In this document: piece by piece, positions 26,461-35,099 of the stretch | Position numbering within the stretch: the first letter of the stretch is position 1 | Layout: each line of letters begins with the position of its first letter | NCBI GenBank assembly: GCA_965200175.1 | Contig: OZ241345.1 | Location: 2,418,001 to 2,482,000, forward strand | Length of the DNA stretch: 64,000 nucleotides | Direction: 5' to 3' | Origin: Azophilus sp026709365 | GTDB lineage: Bacteria > Pseudomonadota > Gammaproteobacteria > Pseudomonadales > Azotimanducaceae | The notes under the pieces: generated by a model | The model's database searches: none | The model's input: the letters and a program-made list of their open reading frames with translations, nothing else | What the model was told of the DNA's origin: nothing | Made by a program: the position numbers and the translations under genes

Positions 26461-27399
26461 TCCCCGGGGCCTGGGCCCATGAACTGACTGGACGGGGAGG
26501 GTGGCGCCGGGCCATGAACGGAGGGAGCCGTAGGCGACCGGAGTTCATGGCCCGGCGGCGCGCGCTGACGCGCGCCGCCGGCTCAGGCATGCTTGGTTCA
26601 CCCACTGAACAAGGAGCCTGAGCATGAAACTGTTGCACGCCTGCCCACCTTCCTGCAAGCGCCTGCGCATCGACGCCGACACGGCGGGAGCCGCCGAGGA
26701 GCGCCTGCGCGCCCTCGAACTCATCGACCGGATGGTCGCCAAGGGCATGCGCCGCGGCGACGCCCTGCGGACCGTCGGCCTGGCCAAAAGCACCTACTAC
26801 GACTGGCGCAGGGCCTTCCGGCGCGGCGGCGCCCGGGCGCTCAAGCCCAGCAGCGCCCGCCCCCGCACCGTCCGCCGCCGCCAGTGGAAGGACGCCGACG
26901 ACCGGGCCGTGCTCAAGCTGCGCCGGGACCACCCCTACATGGGCAAGGCCAAGCTCCAGGCCATGCTGGCCAGGGACGGCGTCCGCCTGTCCGTGTCCAC
27001 GGTCGGGCGCATCCTCTCCAGGGCCATCGCCGACGGGCGCATCAAGCCCGCGTCCCTCTGCGAGGGGCGCCTCAAGCCCAAGCGCCGCCGAAGCTTCGAC
27101 GGCGCCTGGGCGAGCCGGTGGAAGTGCGGCGACAGGGCCAGGGCCCCCGGCGAGATGCTCCAGATCGACCACATGACCTACAGCCGCGACGGCCGCGCCC
27201 TCAAGGAGTTCCGCGCCGTCTGCCCCGTCACCAAGTTCATGGCCGCCCGCGTCTTCTCCCGCGCCACCGCCGGCAACGCCAAGCGCTTCCTGGAGGCCGC
27301 GCTCGAGGCCATGCCGTTCCCCGTCCGATCCATCCAGGTCGACGGCGGCAGCGAGTTCATGGCCGACTTCGAGCGCGCCTGCCAGGCCATGGGCATCCC

Positions 27400-28757
27400 C
27401 ATAAGCGCTAACTTGTTTGTCATGTTCGTGCTGCGTATGATGTGGCCGTCACTGCCGAGGGGAGATCGGGCGCATGGACGAGGACTGGGACGTGGTTCGG
27501 TCGCTCCTGCCGGAGGGATGGCGGGAGCTGGCGGGCGAGACCGGGGCGCTGAAGGGCCTGCGCAAGGACCGGTGCCCGGAGGCGCTGCTGCGCACCCTCC
27601 TGCTGCACCTGGCCTGCGGCCACTCGCTTCGGGAGACCGTGGCGCGGGCCCGGATGTCGGGGCTGGCCGACCTCTCGGACGTCGCCCTGCTGAAGCGGCT
27701 GCGCAAGTCGGGCGGCTGGCTGCGGGCGCTGTGCGTGGCGCTGTTCCGCGAGCAGGGCGTCGCGCTGGCGTCCGCGGGCGGCCTCCAGGCCAGGGCGTTC
27801 GACGCCACGACGGTCAAGGAGCCGGGGCGGACCGGCTCCCAGTGGCGCCTGCACTACAGCGTCCGGCTGCCCTCGCTGTCGTGCGACTTCCTCAAGCTGA
27901 CGGCGGCCGGGGGGGCGGGCAGCGGCGAGACGCTGCGCAACTTCCCGATCGCCGAGGGCGACCTCGTGCTGGCCGACCGGGGCTACTCGACGGCGGCGGG
28001 CCTGGGCCACGTGGCGGCCTGCGGGGGCCACGCCACCGTTCGGGTGAACACCGGGTCGCTGCCGTTGCGGGCGGAGGGCGGGGAGCCGTTCGGCCTGCTG
28101 GCGCGCGTCAGGACGCTCAAGCGCGCGGGCGCCGTGGGATGCTGGCCGGCGGTGGCGGTCGGCGCCGGGGTCGCGGTGCCGGGGCGCATATGCGCGCTGC
28201 GCAAGTCCCGGCAGGCCATCCGGGCGGCGCACCGCAGGCTGCGCAGGGAGGCCGCCCGGCGGGGCAAGCGCCCGCGCCCCGAGACCCTCGAGTTCGCCCG
28301 CCACGTCATCGTGTTCACCACCTTCCCGGAGGCGGGCTTCCCCGCCCCCGACGTGCTGGAGTGGTACCGTGCCCGCTGGCAGGTCGAGCTGGTCTTCAAG
28401 CGCTTCAAGTCGCTGGCGCAGCTCGGGCACCTGCCCAAGCACGACGAGGGCAGCGCCAAGGCCTGGCTCCACGGGAAGCTGCTCGCGGCGCTGCTGACCG
28501 AGGCGCTCATCCGCCACGCCAGCGCCATTTCCCCCTGGGGGTACCGAATGGGGTCGGCGCCGGACCCACAGCCCCTGGCGTGACTTCGGCTTCATGCTCA
28601 ACCAGCTCAAGCTGGCCGTCGAGCCGCACCTGCCCCTTGCGCGGGTCATCGGCGAATGGAGCCAGATCTCCAGGTCGCTCGCCGAGCCGCCCCGCCGCCG
28701 AATCCCGCAGATCGACAGGTTCTTCACAAGCGCCGACCAAACAAGTTAGCGCTTATG
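27400..28757 (+). mobile_element. IS4-family insertion sequence, 1,358 bp
   Basis: Perfect 20-bp terminal inverted repeats CATAAGCGCTAACTTGTTTG (27400-27419 and complement 28738-28757), flanked by the direct repeat ATGGGCATCCC (27389-27399 and 28758-28768). Length, an 11-bp target duplication and a Y-R-E-K type transposase all fit the IS4 family. It interrupts the IS481-like transposase, so it arrived later. Confidence 0.92.
27474..28583 (+). CDS. IS4-family transposase, 3' end apparently frameshifted, 369 aa
   Basis: DDE residues D110 (ARAFDATTVKEPG), D168 (LVLADRGYST) and E305 in the IS4 Y-R-E-K signature YRARWQVELVFKRFK are present. The frame stops at 28583, but homologous-looking sequence (WRDFGFMLNQLKLAVEPHLPL ... 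QIDRFFTSADQTS) continues in the +1 frame from about 28566 to a TAG at 28747-28749 inside the right inverted repeat. A net one-base shift near 28550-28570 therefore removes about 60 C-terminal residues. It may be a mutation, a sequencing error or translational frameshifting; I favour a mutation or error. Confidence 0.85.
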   Translation: MDEDWDVVRSLLPEGWRELAGETGALKGLRKDRCPEALLRTLLLHLACGHSLRETVARARMSGLADLSDVALLKRLRKSGGWLRALCVALFREQGVALASAGGLQARAFDATTVKEPGRTGSQWRLHYSVRLPSLSCDFLKLTAAGGAGSGETLRNFPIAEGDLVLADRGYSTAAGLGHVAACGGHATVRVNTGSLPLRAEGGEPFGLLARVRTLKRAGAVGCWPAVAVGAGVAVPGRICALRKSRQAIRAAHRRLRREAARRGKRPRPETLEFARHVIVFTTFPEAGFPAPDVLEWYRARWQVELVFKRFKSLAQLGHLPKHDEGSAKAWLHGKLLAALLTEALIRHASAISPWGYRMGSAPDPQPLA

Positions 28758-29042
28758 ATGGGCATCCCCCTGCACGTCCTGCCGCCAAGAAGGCCCCAGT
28801 GGAGACGTCGGCCCGCCCAAGGGCGGGGCGTCGAGCGCGCCAACCGGTCCGCCCGGATCGAGTTCTGGAACCTCTACGACGGCCCCCTAACCGTCGCCGA
28901 CGTCGCCCCAAGGCTTGCCCGGCACGAGTTCTTCCACAACTACCGGCGCCCGCACTGGGCGCTGGATTGCCGAACCCCGAACGAGTACCTTGTCGAGATC
29001 GAGGATGCTGCCTGATCCAGCGGGCAAAAAGTTCCGAAAGGT

Positions 29043-31077
29043 CCTGAACCGGCAATGGCCATCTCAAAGTCGCCCGCAACCCGTTGGTTGAACTGGGGAA
29101 AGCGCGGGTCTGGACATTTCGCCGGGCTTGAGGCATTTTGGGGCCGTGTTTTCGGCGGGGTGGCCCTGATGGGCGATGCGGCGTTGGCGCTGGGTTTTCC
29201 GCTGTCGGAACTGGCGGTTCTTCCGGTTGGCGACGGGGCGGAGCGCTCGGAGTGGGACCGGGTGATGGACGAAGGGCACTACCTGGGGTTCCGCGGCATG
29301 TTCGGCGGCGGCCTTCGTCATGTCGCGGCGGGGCCGGACGGGGAGTGGCTTGCGCTTCTCGGGTGGTGCGCGGGAGCCTTCAAGGTGGGGGTCCGCGACC
29401 GGTGGATCGGCTGGGCGCGGGAGCAGCAGTGGCGGCGCCTGCCGCTGGTGGCGAACAACTGCCGCTTCCTGGTGCTGCCCCGGGGCCGCGTTCCGAACCT
29501 GGCCTCGCGGGCGCTGTCGCTGTCGGCGCGCCGGCTGTCGGCTGACATGGAGGTGCGCTTCGGCCGTCCCGTGCTTTTGGCGGAGACCTTCGTGGACCCG
29601 GAGCGGTTCAAGGGAAGCTGCTACCTCGGGGCGGGCTGGACGCCGTTGGGGCGGACCCGGGGCTACGCCCGCGCCCGGAGCGGCTGGACGGAGCACGGCC
29701 GCCCGAAGGAGGTCCTGGTGCGCCCGCTGTCGCCGAACGCGAGGGCGGACCTCTCGGGGCTCGACGAGCCGGCGTCCTGGGGCGTGGGGCGCGGCGAGCC
29801 CGCGCCGCCGCCGCCCGGACGGCTGCGCAGCCTGTTCGACCACCTGCGGCAGGTGCCGGAGTTCCGCAAGGCGCGCGGGGTGCGGCACTCGCTGGGAACG
29901 GCCCTCGCGATCGCGGCGGCGGCGAAGCTGGCGGGCGCGCGGGGGCCGACCGCCATCGCGGAGTTCGGCCAGCGGCTCGGCCAGCGCCAGCTGGCGGCGG
30001 TGCGGGCGTTCCGGAGCCCGTCGACGGGGCGGCTCTCGGCGCCCTCCCGGGCGACCATGCACCGCCTGCTTTCGGCGGTGGACCCGGACGCGCTCGACGA
30101 GGCCGTGCGCGACTTCACGGCGGCGCGCCAGCCCCCCCGCGGGGCGCTGGCGCTCGACGGCAAGTCCGCGCCGCTGAACCGGCCGGGCGGGCCGGACGAC
30201 GGGCGCATGCTGGTGGCCGCCGTGGCGCACGGGTCGGGACTTGTCCTGGGCCAGACCGCCTCGGACAGCGCGGGCGGGGAGATAATCGGCGCCCGCCGCC
30301 TGATCGGGGACCTCGACGTGGCGGGGCGGGTGCTGACGCTCGACGCGCTGCACAGCTGCCCCAGGACCGCGCGGCGGATCATCGAGGGCGGCGGCGACCA
30401 CGTCATGCCCGTCAAGGGCAACCGGCCGGACCTGCTCAACGACCTCAAGGCGTTCGTCGCGCTCGACGGCTGCGCCCCCGGCACGGCTCCCCTGCCGGGA
30501 CGCCGCCAAGCGTTCCGCATCACCCGGCGCCGCACCGTCGTCAAGTCCGGCAGGACGGGCGGGGAGACCGCCTACGGCCTCACCTCGCTGCCGCCCGAGC
30601 GGGCCGGCCCCGCCGAGGTGCTCGCCCTCAACCGCGGCCACTGGGAGATCGAAACGCGCCTCCACTGCGTCCGCGACGTCGCCTACGACGAGGACCGCTC
30701 CCGGGTACGCTGCGGACGGCTGCCCCGAAACCTCGCCTGCCTGTCCAACGCCGCCATCTCCATCGTGCGCCTGCGCGGACGCTTCAACGGGCAGCCCCAA
30801 GCCCACCGCCACTACGCCGCCCGCGAGCGGGAGGCGCTGCGCGAGGTGCTCGCCGTCCACTGACCAGGGCCGCAGGGCCATCGAGCGCCGCGCCGCGCCG
30901 CCGGCCACCCGGAAAACCCGTTGCGCAAGCGGCGCAAAACCACCCAAACGACGCATCGGACGCCGCCGGCCAGGGCGCCCATGCCCTCGCTTGGCTGGAA
31001 GGAAACAAAGGGACATCGTCCCCAATCCCCAAGGTGCCAGCACAACGCGACTTTGAGATGGCCATTCCTGAACCGGC
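29043..31077 (+). mobile_element. ISAs1-type element carrying a DruA-like domain (29054-31066), with 11-bp target duplications
   Basis: Perfect 20-bp terminal inverted repeats AATGGCCATCTCAAAGTCGC (29054-29073 and complement 31047-31066) are bordered by the direct repeat CCTGAACCGGC (29043-29053 and 31067-31077). The element is 2,013 bp with one gene. Intact ends, an intact frame and an identical target duplication indicate a recent insertion. It sits one base after the proposed right end of the IS481-like element. Confidence 0.92.
29055..30863 (+). CDS. DruA-like (DUF4338) domain fused to ISAs1-family transposase, 602 aa
   Basis: Residues about 40-240 match the DruA/DUF4338 family: DRVMDEGHYLGFRGM, LLGWCAGAFKVGVRDRWIGW, LPLVANNCRFLVLPRGRVPNLASRALSLSARRL, VLLAETFVDPERFKGSCYLGAGWTPLGRTRGYARAR. 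A proline linker (248-254) leads to an ISAs1-type DDE transposase: ALALDGKSAPLN (D368), LTLDALHSCPRTAR (D430), ALNRGHWEIETRLHCVRDVAYDEDRSRVR (E533). DruA is one component of the Druantia anti-phage system; its biochemical role is not established. Here the domain is part of a transposase inside a bounded insertion sequence, so a role in transposition, such as end or target recognition, is inferred. The ATG at 29055 lies inside the terminal repeat; the next Met is residue 39. Confidence 0.88.
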   Translation: MAISKSPATRWLNWGKRGSGHFAGLEAFWGRVFGGVALMGDAALALGFPLSELAVLPVGDGAERSEWDRVMDEGHYLGFRGMFGGGLRHVAAGPDGEWLALLGWCAGAFKVGVRDRWIGWAREQQWRRLPLVANNCRFLVLPRGRVPNLASRALSLSARRLSADMEVRFGRPVLLAETFVDPERFKGSCYLGAGWTPLGRTRGYARARSGWTEHGRPKEVLVRPLSPNARADLSGLDEPASWGVGRGEPAPPPPGRLRSLFDHLRQVPEFRKARGVRHSLGTALAIAAAAKLAGARGPTAIAEFGQRLGQRQLAAVRAFRSPSTGRLSAPSRATMHRLLSAVDPDALDEAVRDFTAARQPPRGALALDGKSAPLNRPGGPDDGRMLVAAVAHGSGLVLGQTASDSAGGEIIGARRLIGDLDVAGRVLTLDALHSCPRTARRIIEGGGDHVMPVKGNRPDLLNDLKAFVALDGCAPGTAPLPGRRQAFRITRRRTVVKSGRTGGETAYGLTSLPPERAGPAEVLALNRGHWEIETRLHCVRDVAYDEDRSRVRCGRLPRNLACLSNAAISIVRLRGRFNGQPQAHRHYAAREREALREVLAVH

Positions 31078-31420
31078 ACAAGCGGTTGGATTTCGCCGCG
31101 CGCTTTGTTAGCATCGGGGTGAACGACTGGCTACTCACTTCGGTCCCTTCGGCTTCACCTTTCGTTGCCTTCGACGATTGAACTTGCCCGGACCTCGCGG
31201 AGCGGGCCTGTTTCGCCCTCCGCCAGCACAGTTCAAGACCCTTCGCAAGCCGGTGCGGACCGGCGGGCTGAGCAACGACACCAAACCTCCGAGGAGGCCG
31301 ACGGACAAAGTCTGAAAACGCAGCGTTCGAATCCGCGCCGCTCATTGGCAAACGCCGCAACGTTGGCGAACGCCGCCACAGCGCAACCATTCGACAGATT
31401 TCCCAACCATTGGTTCCAAC
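31078..31420. other. Gene-free spacer after the insertion-sequence cluster
   Basis: No convincing coding frame and no copy of repeat families 1 or 2. It contains a short direct repeat (GGCAAACGCCGCAACGTTGGCGAACGCCGCCAC, two GGC(A/G)AACGCCGC units near 31350-31375) and a GTTCGAATCC decamer at 31325 that resembles a tRNA T-loop but has no paired stem. Otherwise I see nothing. Confidence 0.5.
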
Positions 31421-31609
31421 ATGGCCAAGAGAAAGGCAAAACGACAGCAGGTTCTTTCCTCCGCGAACGCCCGCGAGACCATCGCCGAGGACGTTCAGGC
31501 GTTTTTGGCGGCGGGCAAGAAGATCCAGAAGATTCCCGCCGGCGTCAGCGGGTGGCGCGCCAACGGCGGCACCCGCCATATCGTGATCAGCAAAAGCAAG
31601 AAAAACTGA
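31421..31609 (+). CDS. Small basic protein, 62 aa, weakly SutA-like
   Basis: Lys-rich ends flank a short helical core, ARETIAEDVQAFLAAGKKIQKIPAG, followed by GWRANGGTRHIVISKSKKN. The FLAxGxKIQxI motif resembles the C-terminal part of SutA, a small RNA-polymerase-binding protein of slow-growing Pseudomonas, but SutA's acidic N-terminal region is missing. This likeness is only suggestive. The gene stands alone between the IS cluster and an oxidoreductase. A GCCTGCC-GGCG-GGCAGGC hairpin follows the stop at about 31621. Confidence 0.6.
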   Translation: MAKRKAKRQQVLSSANARETIAEDVQAFLAAGKKIQKIPAGVSGWRANGGTRHIVISKSKKN

Positions 31610-31722
31610 GGCGACCGCTTTGCCTGCCGGCGGGCAGGCTCCCCGGCGGGTAAGTTGCCAAAGGGCAAGCCGCTCGCCGGCACGCGGCCAGTGAACAGGC
31701 CGTTGACGTCAATCCGCGAGGG

Positions 31723-32637
31723 CTAGCCGCGCAGGGCTGGCATCACGGCCTTTGCCAGCAGGCGCTCGTTCTCCGCCACGTAGTCGCTTGGACAGGCTGA
31801 ATTGAGCATGATGGTGCGCGCGCCGGCGTCGATGTACTCCCGAAGCCTCGAGATGATGTCATCAGGACTGCCCGCCAAGGCGTACTTGCCGACCAACGCC
31901 GAAAAGTCCTGGTTGTACTGCACTGACAGGCGCTCCACAGCCATCTTGACGCCGGTGTCCCGATCCTCGTGTACGGCGAAGAAGATGAATAGCCCGGGCC
32001 TGACTGGCGCGGGCCGGTCCAAGGGCGCCGCAAGGCGCTCGATCCGCCCAATGCTGTCCTTGAGCTTCTCCGGCGTGTACATGTAGGGGAGCCAACCGGT
32101 GCCGAACCGGGCGCAGCGGCGCATGGCGGCTTCGCTTCGGCCCGATATCCAGATGGGCGGATGCGGCTGCTGCACGGGCTTGGGCCCCAGGGTGACGCCG
32201 CTCAAGGTGTTGAAGCGGCCTTCGTAGTGCAGGTTGTCCTCTCGGCAGAGGCGGCTCAGGATGTCCAGGCTTTCATCGGCGCGGGCGCCGCGCTCGCCAA
32301 CCGGCACGCCGCAGGCTTCAAACTCCTTGGGAAACTCGCCGCCGACGCCAACCCCCAAGCTGAAGCGTCCCCTGGAGACCTGATCCAGCGAAGCCACCTG
32401 CTTGGCCAGCAGCGCCGCCGGATAGAGCGGCGCCAGGGTAATGGTGGACATCATCCTGATGCGTTCGGTGGCGCCCGCCGCGGCAGCCAGGGCGATCAGC
32501 CCGTTGCCCACCGGACCGTGGAAGAAGACGTGCTCGCCAGTGCAGACGTACTCGTAGCCCAAGGCCTCCGCCTCCCTTGCATCGGCCGCCACGTTGTCCA
32601 ACCGGCGCAGGCCGATGCCAAATTCAACGTCGTTCAT
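31723..32637 (-). CDS. LLM class flavin-dependent oxidoreductase, 304 aa
   Basis: Luciferase-like monooxygenase fold: FGIGLRRLDNVAADAREAEALGYEYVCTGEHVFFHG, IRMMSTITLAPLYPAALLAKQVASLDQVSRGRFSLGVGVGGEFPKEFEACGV, and GPKPVQQPHPPIWISGRSEAAMRRCARFGTGWLPYMY. These are the phosphate- and flavin-contacting stretches of the FMN/F420-type group. The oxidised substrate cannot be told; family members act on varied organics. No operon partner: pdxH lies upstream across a repeat-filled spacer. Confidence 0.9.
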   Translation of the reverse strand: MNDVEFGIGLRRLDNVAADAREAEALGYEYVCTGEHVFFHGPVGNGLIALAAAAGATERIRMMSTITLAPLYPAALLAKQVASLDQVSRGRFSLGVGVGGEFPKEFEACGVPVGERGARADESLDILSRLCREDNLHYEGRFNTLSGVTLGPKPVQQPHPPIWISGRSEAAMRRCARFGTGWLPYMYTPEKLKDSIGRIERLAAPLDRPAPVRPGLFIFFAVHEDRDTGVKMAVERLSVQYNQDFSALVGKYALAGSPDDIISRLREYIDAGARTIMLNSACPSDYVAENERLLAKAVMPALRG

Positions 32638-32721
32638 TTTGTTGCTCCCTTCAGCAATTCCGGTGATGCCAACGAGCGGCCTTCGTCAACGGCAACCGCA
32701 GCATCAATGTCGTCTCCGTCC

Positions 32722-32840
32722 AACGCCCGTTTGGGTGGTGGCTCAGTCAGGCGAGAGCCTTGGAGCGAGAGCGTCCCGCCCTCGACCGAACCACGTCGAT
32801 GACGTGGGCCAAACTGAGCCGCCACTCCCGTTTGGCCACC
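32722..32840 (-). repeat. Family 2 dispersed repeat
   Basis: A compact copy with both ends preserved: GTGGCTCAGTCAGGCGAGAG at one end and GACGTGGGCCAAACTGAGCC at the other, around GGAGCGAGAGCGTCCCGCCCTCGACCGAACCACGTCGATGACGT. The CTCAGT...ACTGAG ends form an imperfect inverted repeat, so this copy shows the likely full unit of about 110 nt. The rest of the 264-nt spacer is featureless. Confidence 0.7.
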
Positions 32841-32901
32841 CTCCAAAATCCGACACATCCGATCTCATGTCACCGCACCAAGTCAATGGGTGGGCGGGAA
32901 G

Positions 32902-33600
32902 CTACGGCTGCAACCGCGCGACGCCCCAATGGCCCGCGTCGTCTTGACGGTAGCGGAAGCGGTCGTGCAGCCGTCCCGGCCTGCCCTGCCAGAACTCGTA
33001 TTCCGCGGGCCGCAGACGATAGCCGCCCCATTCGGGCGGGCGCGTCAGCGCCTCCGGGGCGCGGGACAGGCGCAACGTCCGCACCGCTCGCTCCAGCGCC
33101 TGCCGGTCGGCGATCGGCGCCGACTGCAGCGAAGCCGCCGCCGCATAGCGGCTATGCAGCGGCCGGGACTCAAAATAGGCGTCCGACTCGGTTGCGGACA
33201 AGCGCTGCACGGAGCCGCTGATGCGCACTTGGCGATCCTGTTCGCGCCAATGGAACAAAACCGAGGCGAGGGGGTTTTCCGCAAGCTGAGCGCCTTTGGC
33301 GCTGCGGTAGTCGGTGTACCAGCACAACCCTTGGGCATCAAAGTGCTTCAACAGCACGATGCGCACTGACGGCGACCGGTCCGCCCCCACCGTGGCCAGC
33401 GCCATGGCCGTGGGGTCTGCGATGCGGTCCGCGATCGCGGCGTCCAGCCACGCGGAGAACTGCATGAGCGGATCCTCAGCCAAGTCCGCGCGCCTGAGCC
33501 CCGCACCGCCATAGTCGCGCCGCCGGAACCTATGGTCGCCGCCGACGCCAGAAGCCGCTTCCGGACGGGCCTGGGCGGCAATTGCGTTTTTCTCAGCCAT
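32902..33600 (-). CDS. pdxH: Pyridoxamine 5'-phosphate oxidase, 232 aa
   Basis: PNPOx landmarks: AMALATVGADRSPSVRIVLLKHFDAQGLCWYTDYRSAKGAQLAENPLASVLFHWREQDRQVRISGSVQRLS (FMN site), SRPLHSRYAAAASLQS, and the C-terminal dimerisation segment GYRLRPAEYEFWQGRPGRLHDRFRYR. The usual C-terminal Arg-Leu-x-Pro is present (VARLQP). The enzyme oxidises PNP/PMP to pyridoxal phosphate with FMN. The N-terminus is longer than average (about 30 residues before the helical region). Confidence 0.95.
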   Translation of the reverse strand: MAEKNAIAAQARPEAASGVGGDHRFRRRDYGGAGLRRADLAEDPLMQFSAWLDAAIADRIADPTAMALATVGADRSPSVRIVLLKHFDAQGLCWYTDYRSAKGAQLAENPLASVLFHWREQDRQVRISGSVQRLSATESDAYFESRPLHSRYAAAASLQSAPIADRQALERAVRTLRLSRAPEALTRPPEWGGYRLRPAEYEFWQGRPGRLHDRFRYRQDDAGHWGVARLQP

Positions 33601-33809
33601 GCAAGTCGCGGCCTTTCCCTTTGAAAACAGCGCCTGACGAAGTCATGTCCCGAATCAGCGCCGGAGCGCGCCGCCCGAGGCAGCGCCATCCCGCTCAACG
33701 CGACCGGGGGTTGCTCCGCGCACGTTCACCCAAGGCGGGTGGACAAACCGGCGCGCAAACTTCAGGATGCTCCGCAACCCATTCTCCAACAGCAGCGCAG
33801 GGAGGTGCA

Positions 33810-35075
33810 ATGCATTCACTCAAGGGAAAAGCGCGGGCACTCATCGTCATTGCGCCTCTATTGGCGCTTGCCCAAGCGGCGCTTGCCCAAGACGGCGGCA
33901 CCGGCAGCGCGGACCGTGCCGAGCAGCTGGCGCGCGAGCTGTTGATCGTTGACACGCACATCGACGTGCCCTACCGCCTGCACCGAACGTGGCAGGATGT
34001 CTCCAAGCCGACTGCCGATGGGGACTTCGACCACCCCCGCGCCCAGGCTGGCGGGCTCGATGCGGCCTTCATGTCCATCTACATACCCGCCGCAATCGAT
34101 GCCGAAGGCGGCGCCGCGGCGCTCGCTGACAAACTGATCGACTCCGTGGAGCGGATTGCCCTCAATGCGCCGGACAAGTTCGCCTTGGCCACCTGCGCGG
34201 ACGACCTCATGGCCATCAAGGCCACTGGGCGCGTTGCCTTGCCGCTCGGCATGGAGAACGGCGGGCCCATCGGCGGGGACTTCGCCAATCTGCGCCACTT
34301 CCATGAACGGGGCATTCGCTACGTCACCTTGGCGCACTCAAGAAGCAACCACATCTCCGACTCCTCCTACGACCCGTTCAAGCGCTGGCAGGGCCTATCC
34401 CCCTTCGGCAAGCGGCTGGTCGCGGAAATGAACCGGCTGGGGACGATGATCGACGTCTCGCACCTGTCCGACCAAGCGTTCTGGCAGGTCATCGAACTGA
34501 GCCGGACGCCGGTGATCGCCTCCCACTCATCCCTGCGCCACTTCACCCCCGGCTTTGAACGCAACATGAGCGACGAGATGGTTGCCGCACTCGGCAGGAA
34601 CGGGGGGGTCATTCAAATCAGCTTCGGCAGCGTCTTCCTGACCCCAACGGCCATAGCCTACAGCGCCGGGCAGCGCAAGGCCGCGCTTGGCTTCGCCTTC
34701 ACCCGGCAACTCAACGAGGGTGACGCACGGGTGGCCAAATTCATGGCGCAGTACCGGTCAGCGAACCCCTATCCCTATGCCACCCTCGACGACGCCCTCG
34801 ACCACTTCGACCGAGCCGTGTCCTTGGCGGGCATCGAAGCCGTGGGAGTCGGTTCGGACTACGACGGAGTGGGCGACTCCCTGCCCGTCGGCCTGAAGGA
34901 CGCATCCACCTATCCCAACCTGATCCAAGGCCTGCTCGGCCGCGGCTACAGCGAGCAGGACATCGCCAAGATACTGGGCGGGAATGTCATGCGCGCATGG
35001 CGGGCCGTGGAGGCGTTTGCGGAATCCCACGGCAACCCGCCGCGGTGCAGCGCCACAACCGCGCCCGCCGCCTAG
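33810..35075 (+). CDS. Exported membrane dipeptidase, M19 family, 421 aa
   Basis: GGAGG at 33801-33805 sets the ATG at 33810. The signal peptide is LKGKARALIVIAPLLALAQAALAQ. M19 zinc-site landmarks follow in order: LLIVDTHIDVPYRLH (His-x-Asp), LGMENGGPIGG (Glu), YVTLAHSRSNHISDSSY (His), MIDVSHLSD, VIASHSSLRHFTPGFERNM (His-Ser) and GVGSDYDGVGDS (Asp). These enzymes cleave dipeptides, often with D-residues, in the periplasm. The length is normal. Confidence 0.94.
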   Translation: MHSLKGKARALIVIAPLLALAQAALAQDGGTGSADRAEQLARELLIVDTHIDVPYRLHRTWQDVSKPTADGDFDHPRAQAGGLDAAFMSIYIPAAIDAEGGAAALADKLIDSVERIALNAPDKFALATCADDLMAIKATGRVALPLGMENGGPIGGDFANLRHFHERGIRYVTLAHSRSNHISDSSYDPFKRWQGLSPFGKRLVAEMNRLGTMIDVSHLSDQAFWQVIELSRTPVIASHSSLRHFTPGFERNMSDEMVAALGRNGGVIQISFGSVFLTPTAIAYSAGQRKAALGFAFTRQLNEGDARVAKFMAQYRSANPYPYATLDDALDHFDRAVSLAGIEAVGVGSDYDGVGDSLPVGLKDASTYPNLIQGLLGRGYSEQDIAKILGGNVMRAWRAVEAFAESHGNPPRCSATTAPAA

Positions 35076-35099
35076 CCCATTGGCTCAGGACATCCCCGA

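Larger units (their letters stand above)
26624..29015 (+). pseudogene. IS481-like transposase, disrupted by IS4 insertion
   Basis: Joining 26624-27399 to 28769-29015 restores a single 1,023-nt frame coding 340 residues. It has an N-terminal helix-turn-helix (RRGDALRTVGLAKSTYYDWRRAF), an integrase-core DDE domain (D182 in MLQIDHM, D240 in SIQVDGGSEF, E281 in GVERANRSARIEFW) and the C-terminal FFHNYRRPHWALDCRTPNEYL typical of IS481. The break is exactly at the 11-bp duplication made by the nested element. The D240-E281 spacing is about five residues longer than the usual D(35)E because of an Arg-rich stretch (QWRRRPAQGRG), so the transposase may have been impaired even before it was interrupted. 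Confidence 0.85.
26445..29042 (+). mobile_element. IS481-like element, split by a nested IS4-family element
   Basis: Outer limits are proposed from a 14-nt inverted match, ACCTTTCGGAACTT at 26445-26458 and its complement at 29029-29042. Without the nested element and its duplicated target this leaves about 1.23 kb, right for IS481-family elements. The left match also resembles the family 1 repeat, so the outer boundary is less secure than those of the two other elements. The transposase inside is interrupted. Confidence 0.6.

Noticed and set aside
27420..28727. A 435-codon minus-strand frame over the IS4 element
   Set aside because: Low-complexity shadow of the transposase gene.
29064..31079. 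A 671-codon minus-strand frame over the DruA-ISAs1 element
   Set aside because: Arg/Pro/Ala-rich translation without motifs; the plus strand holds the transposase.
31320..31345. tRNA T-loop-like GTTCGAATCC
   Set aside because: No matching T-stem, anticodon arm or acceptor; probably chance.
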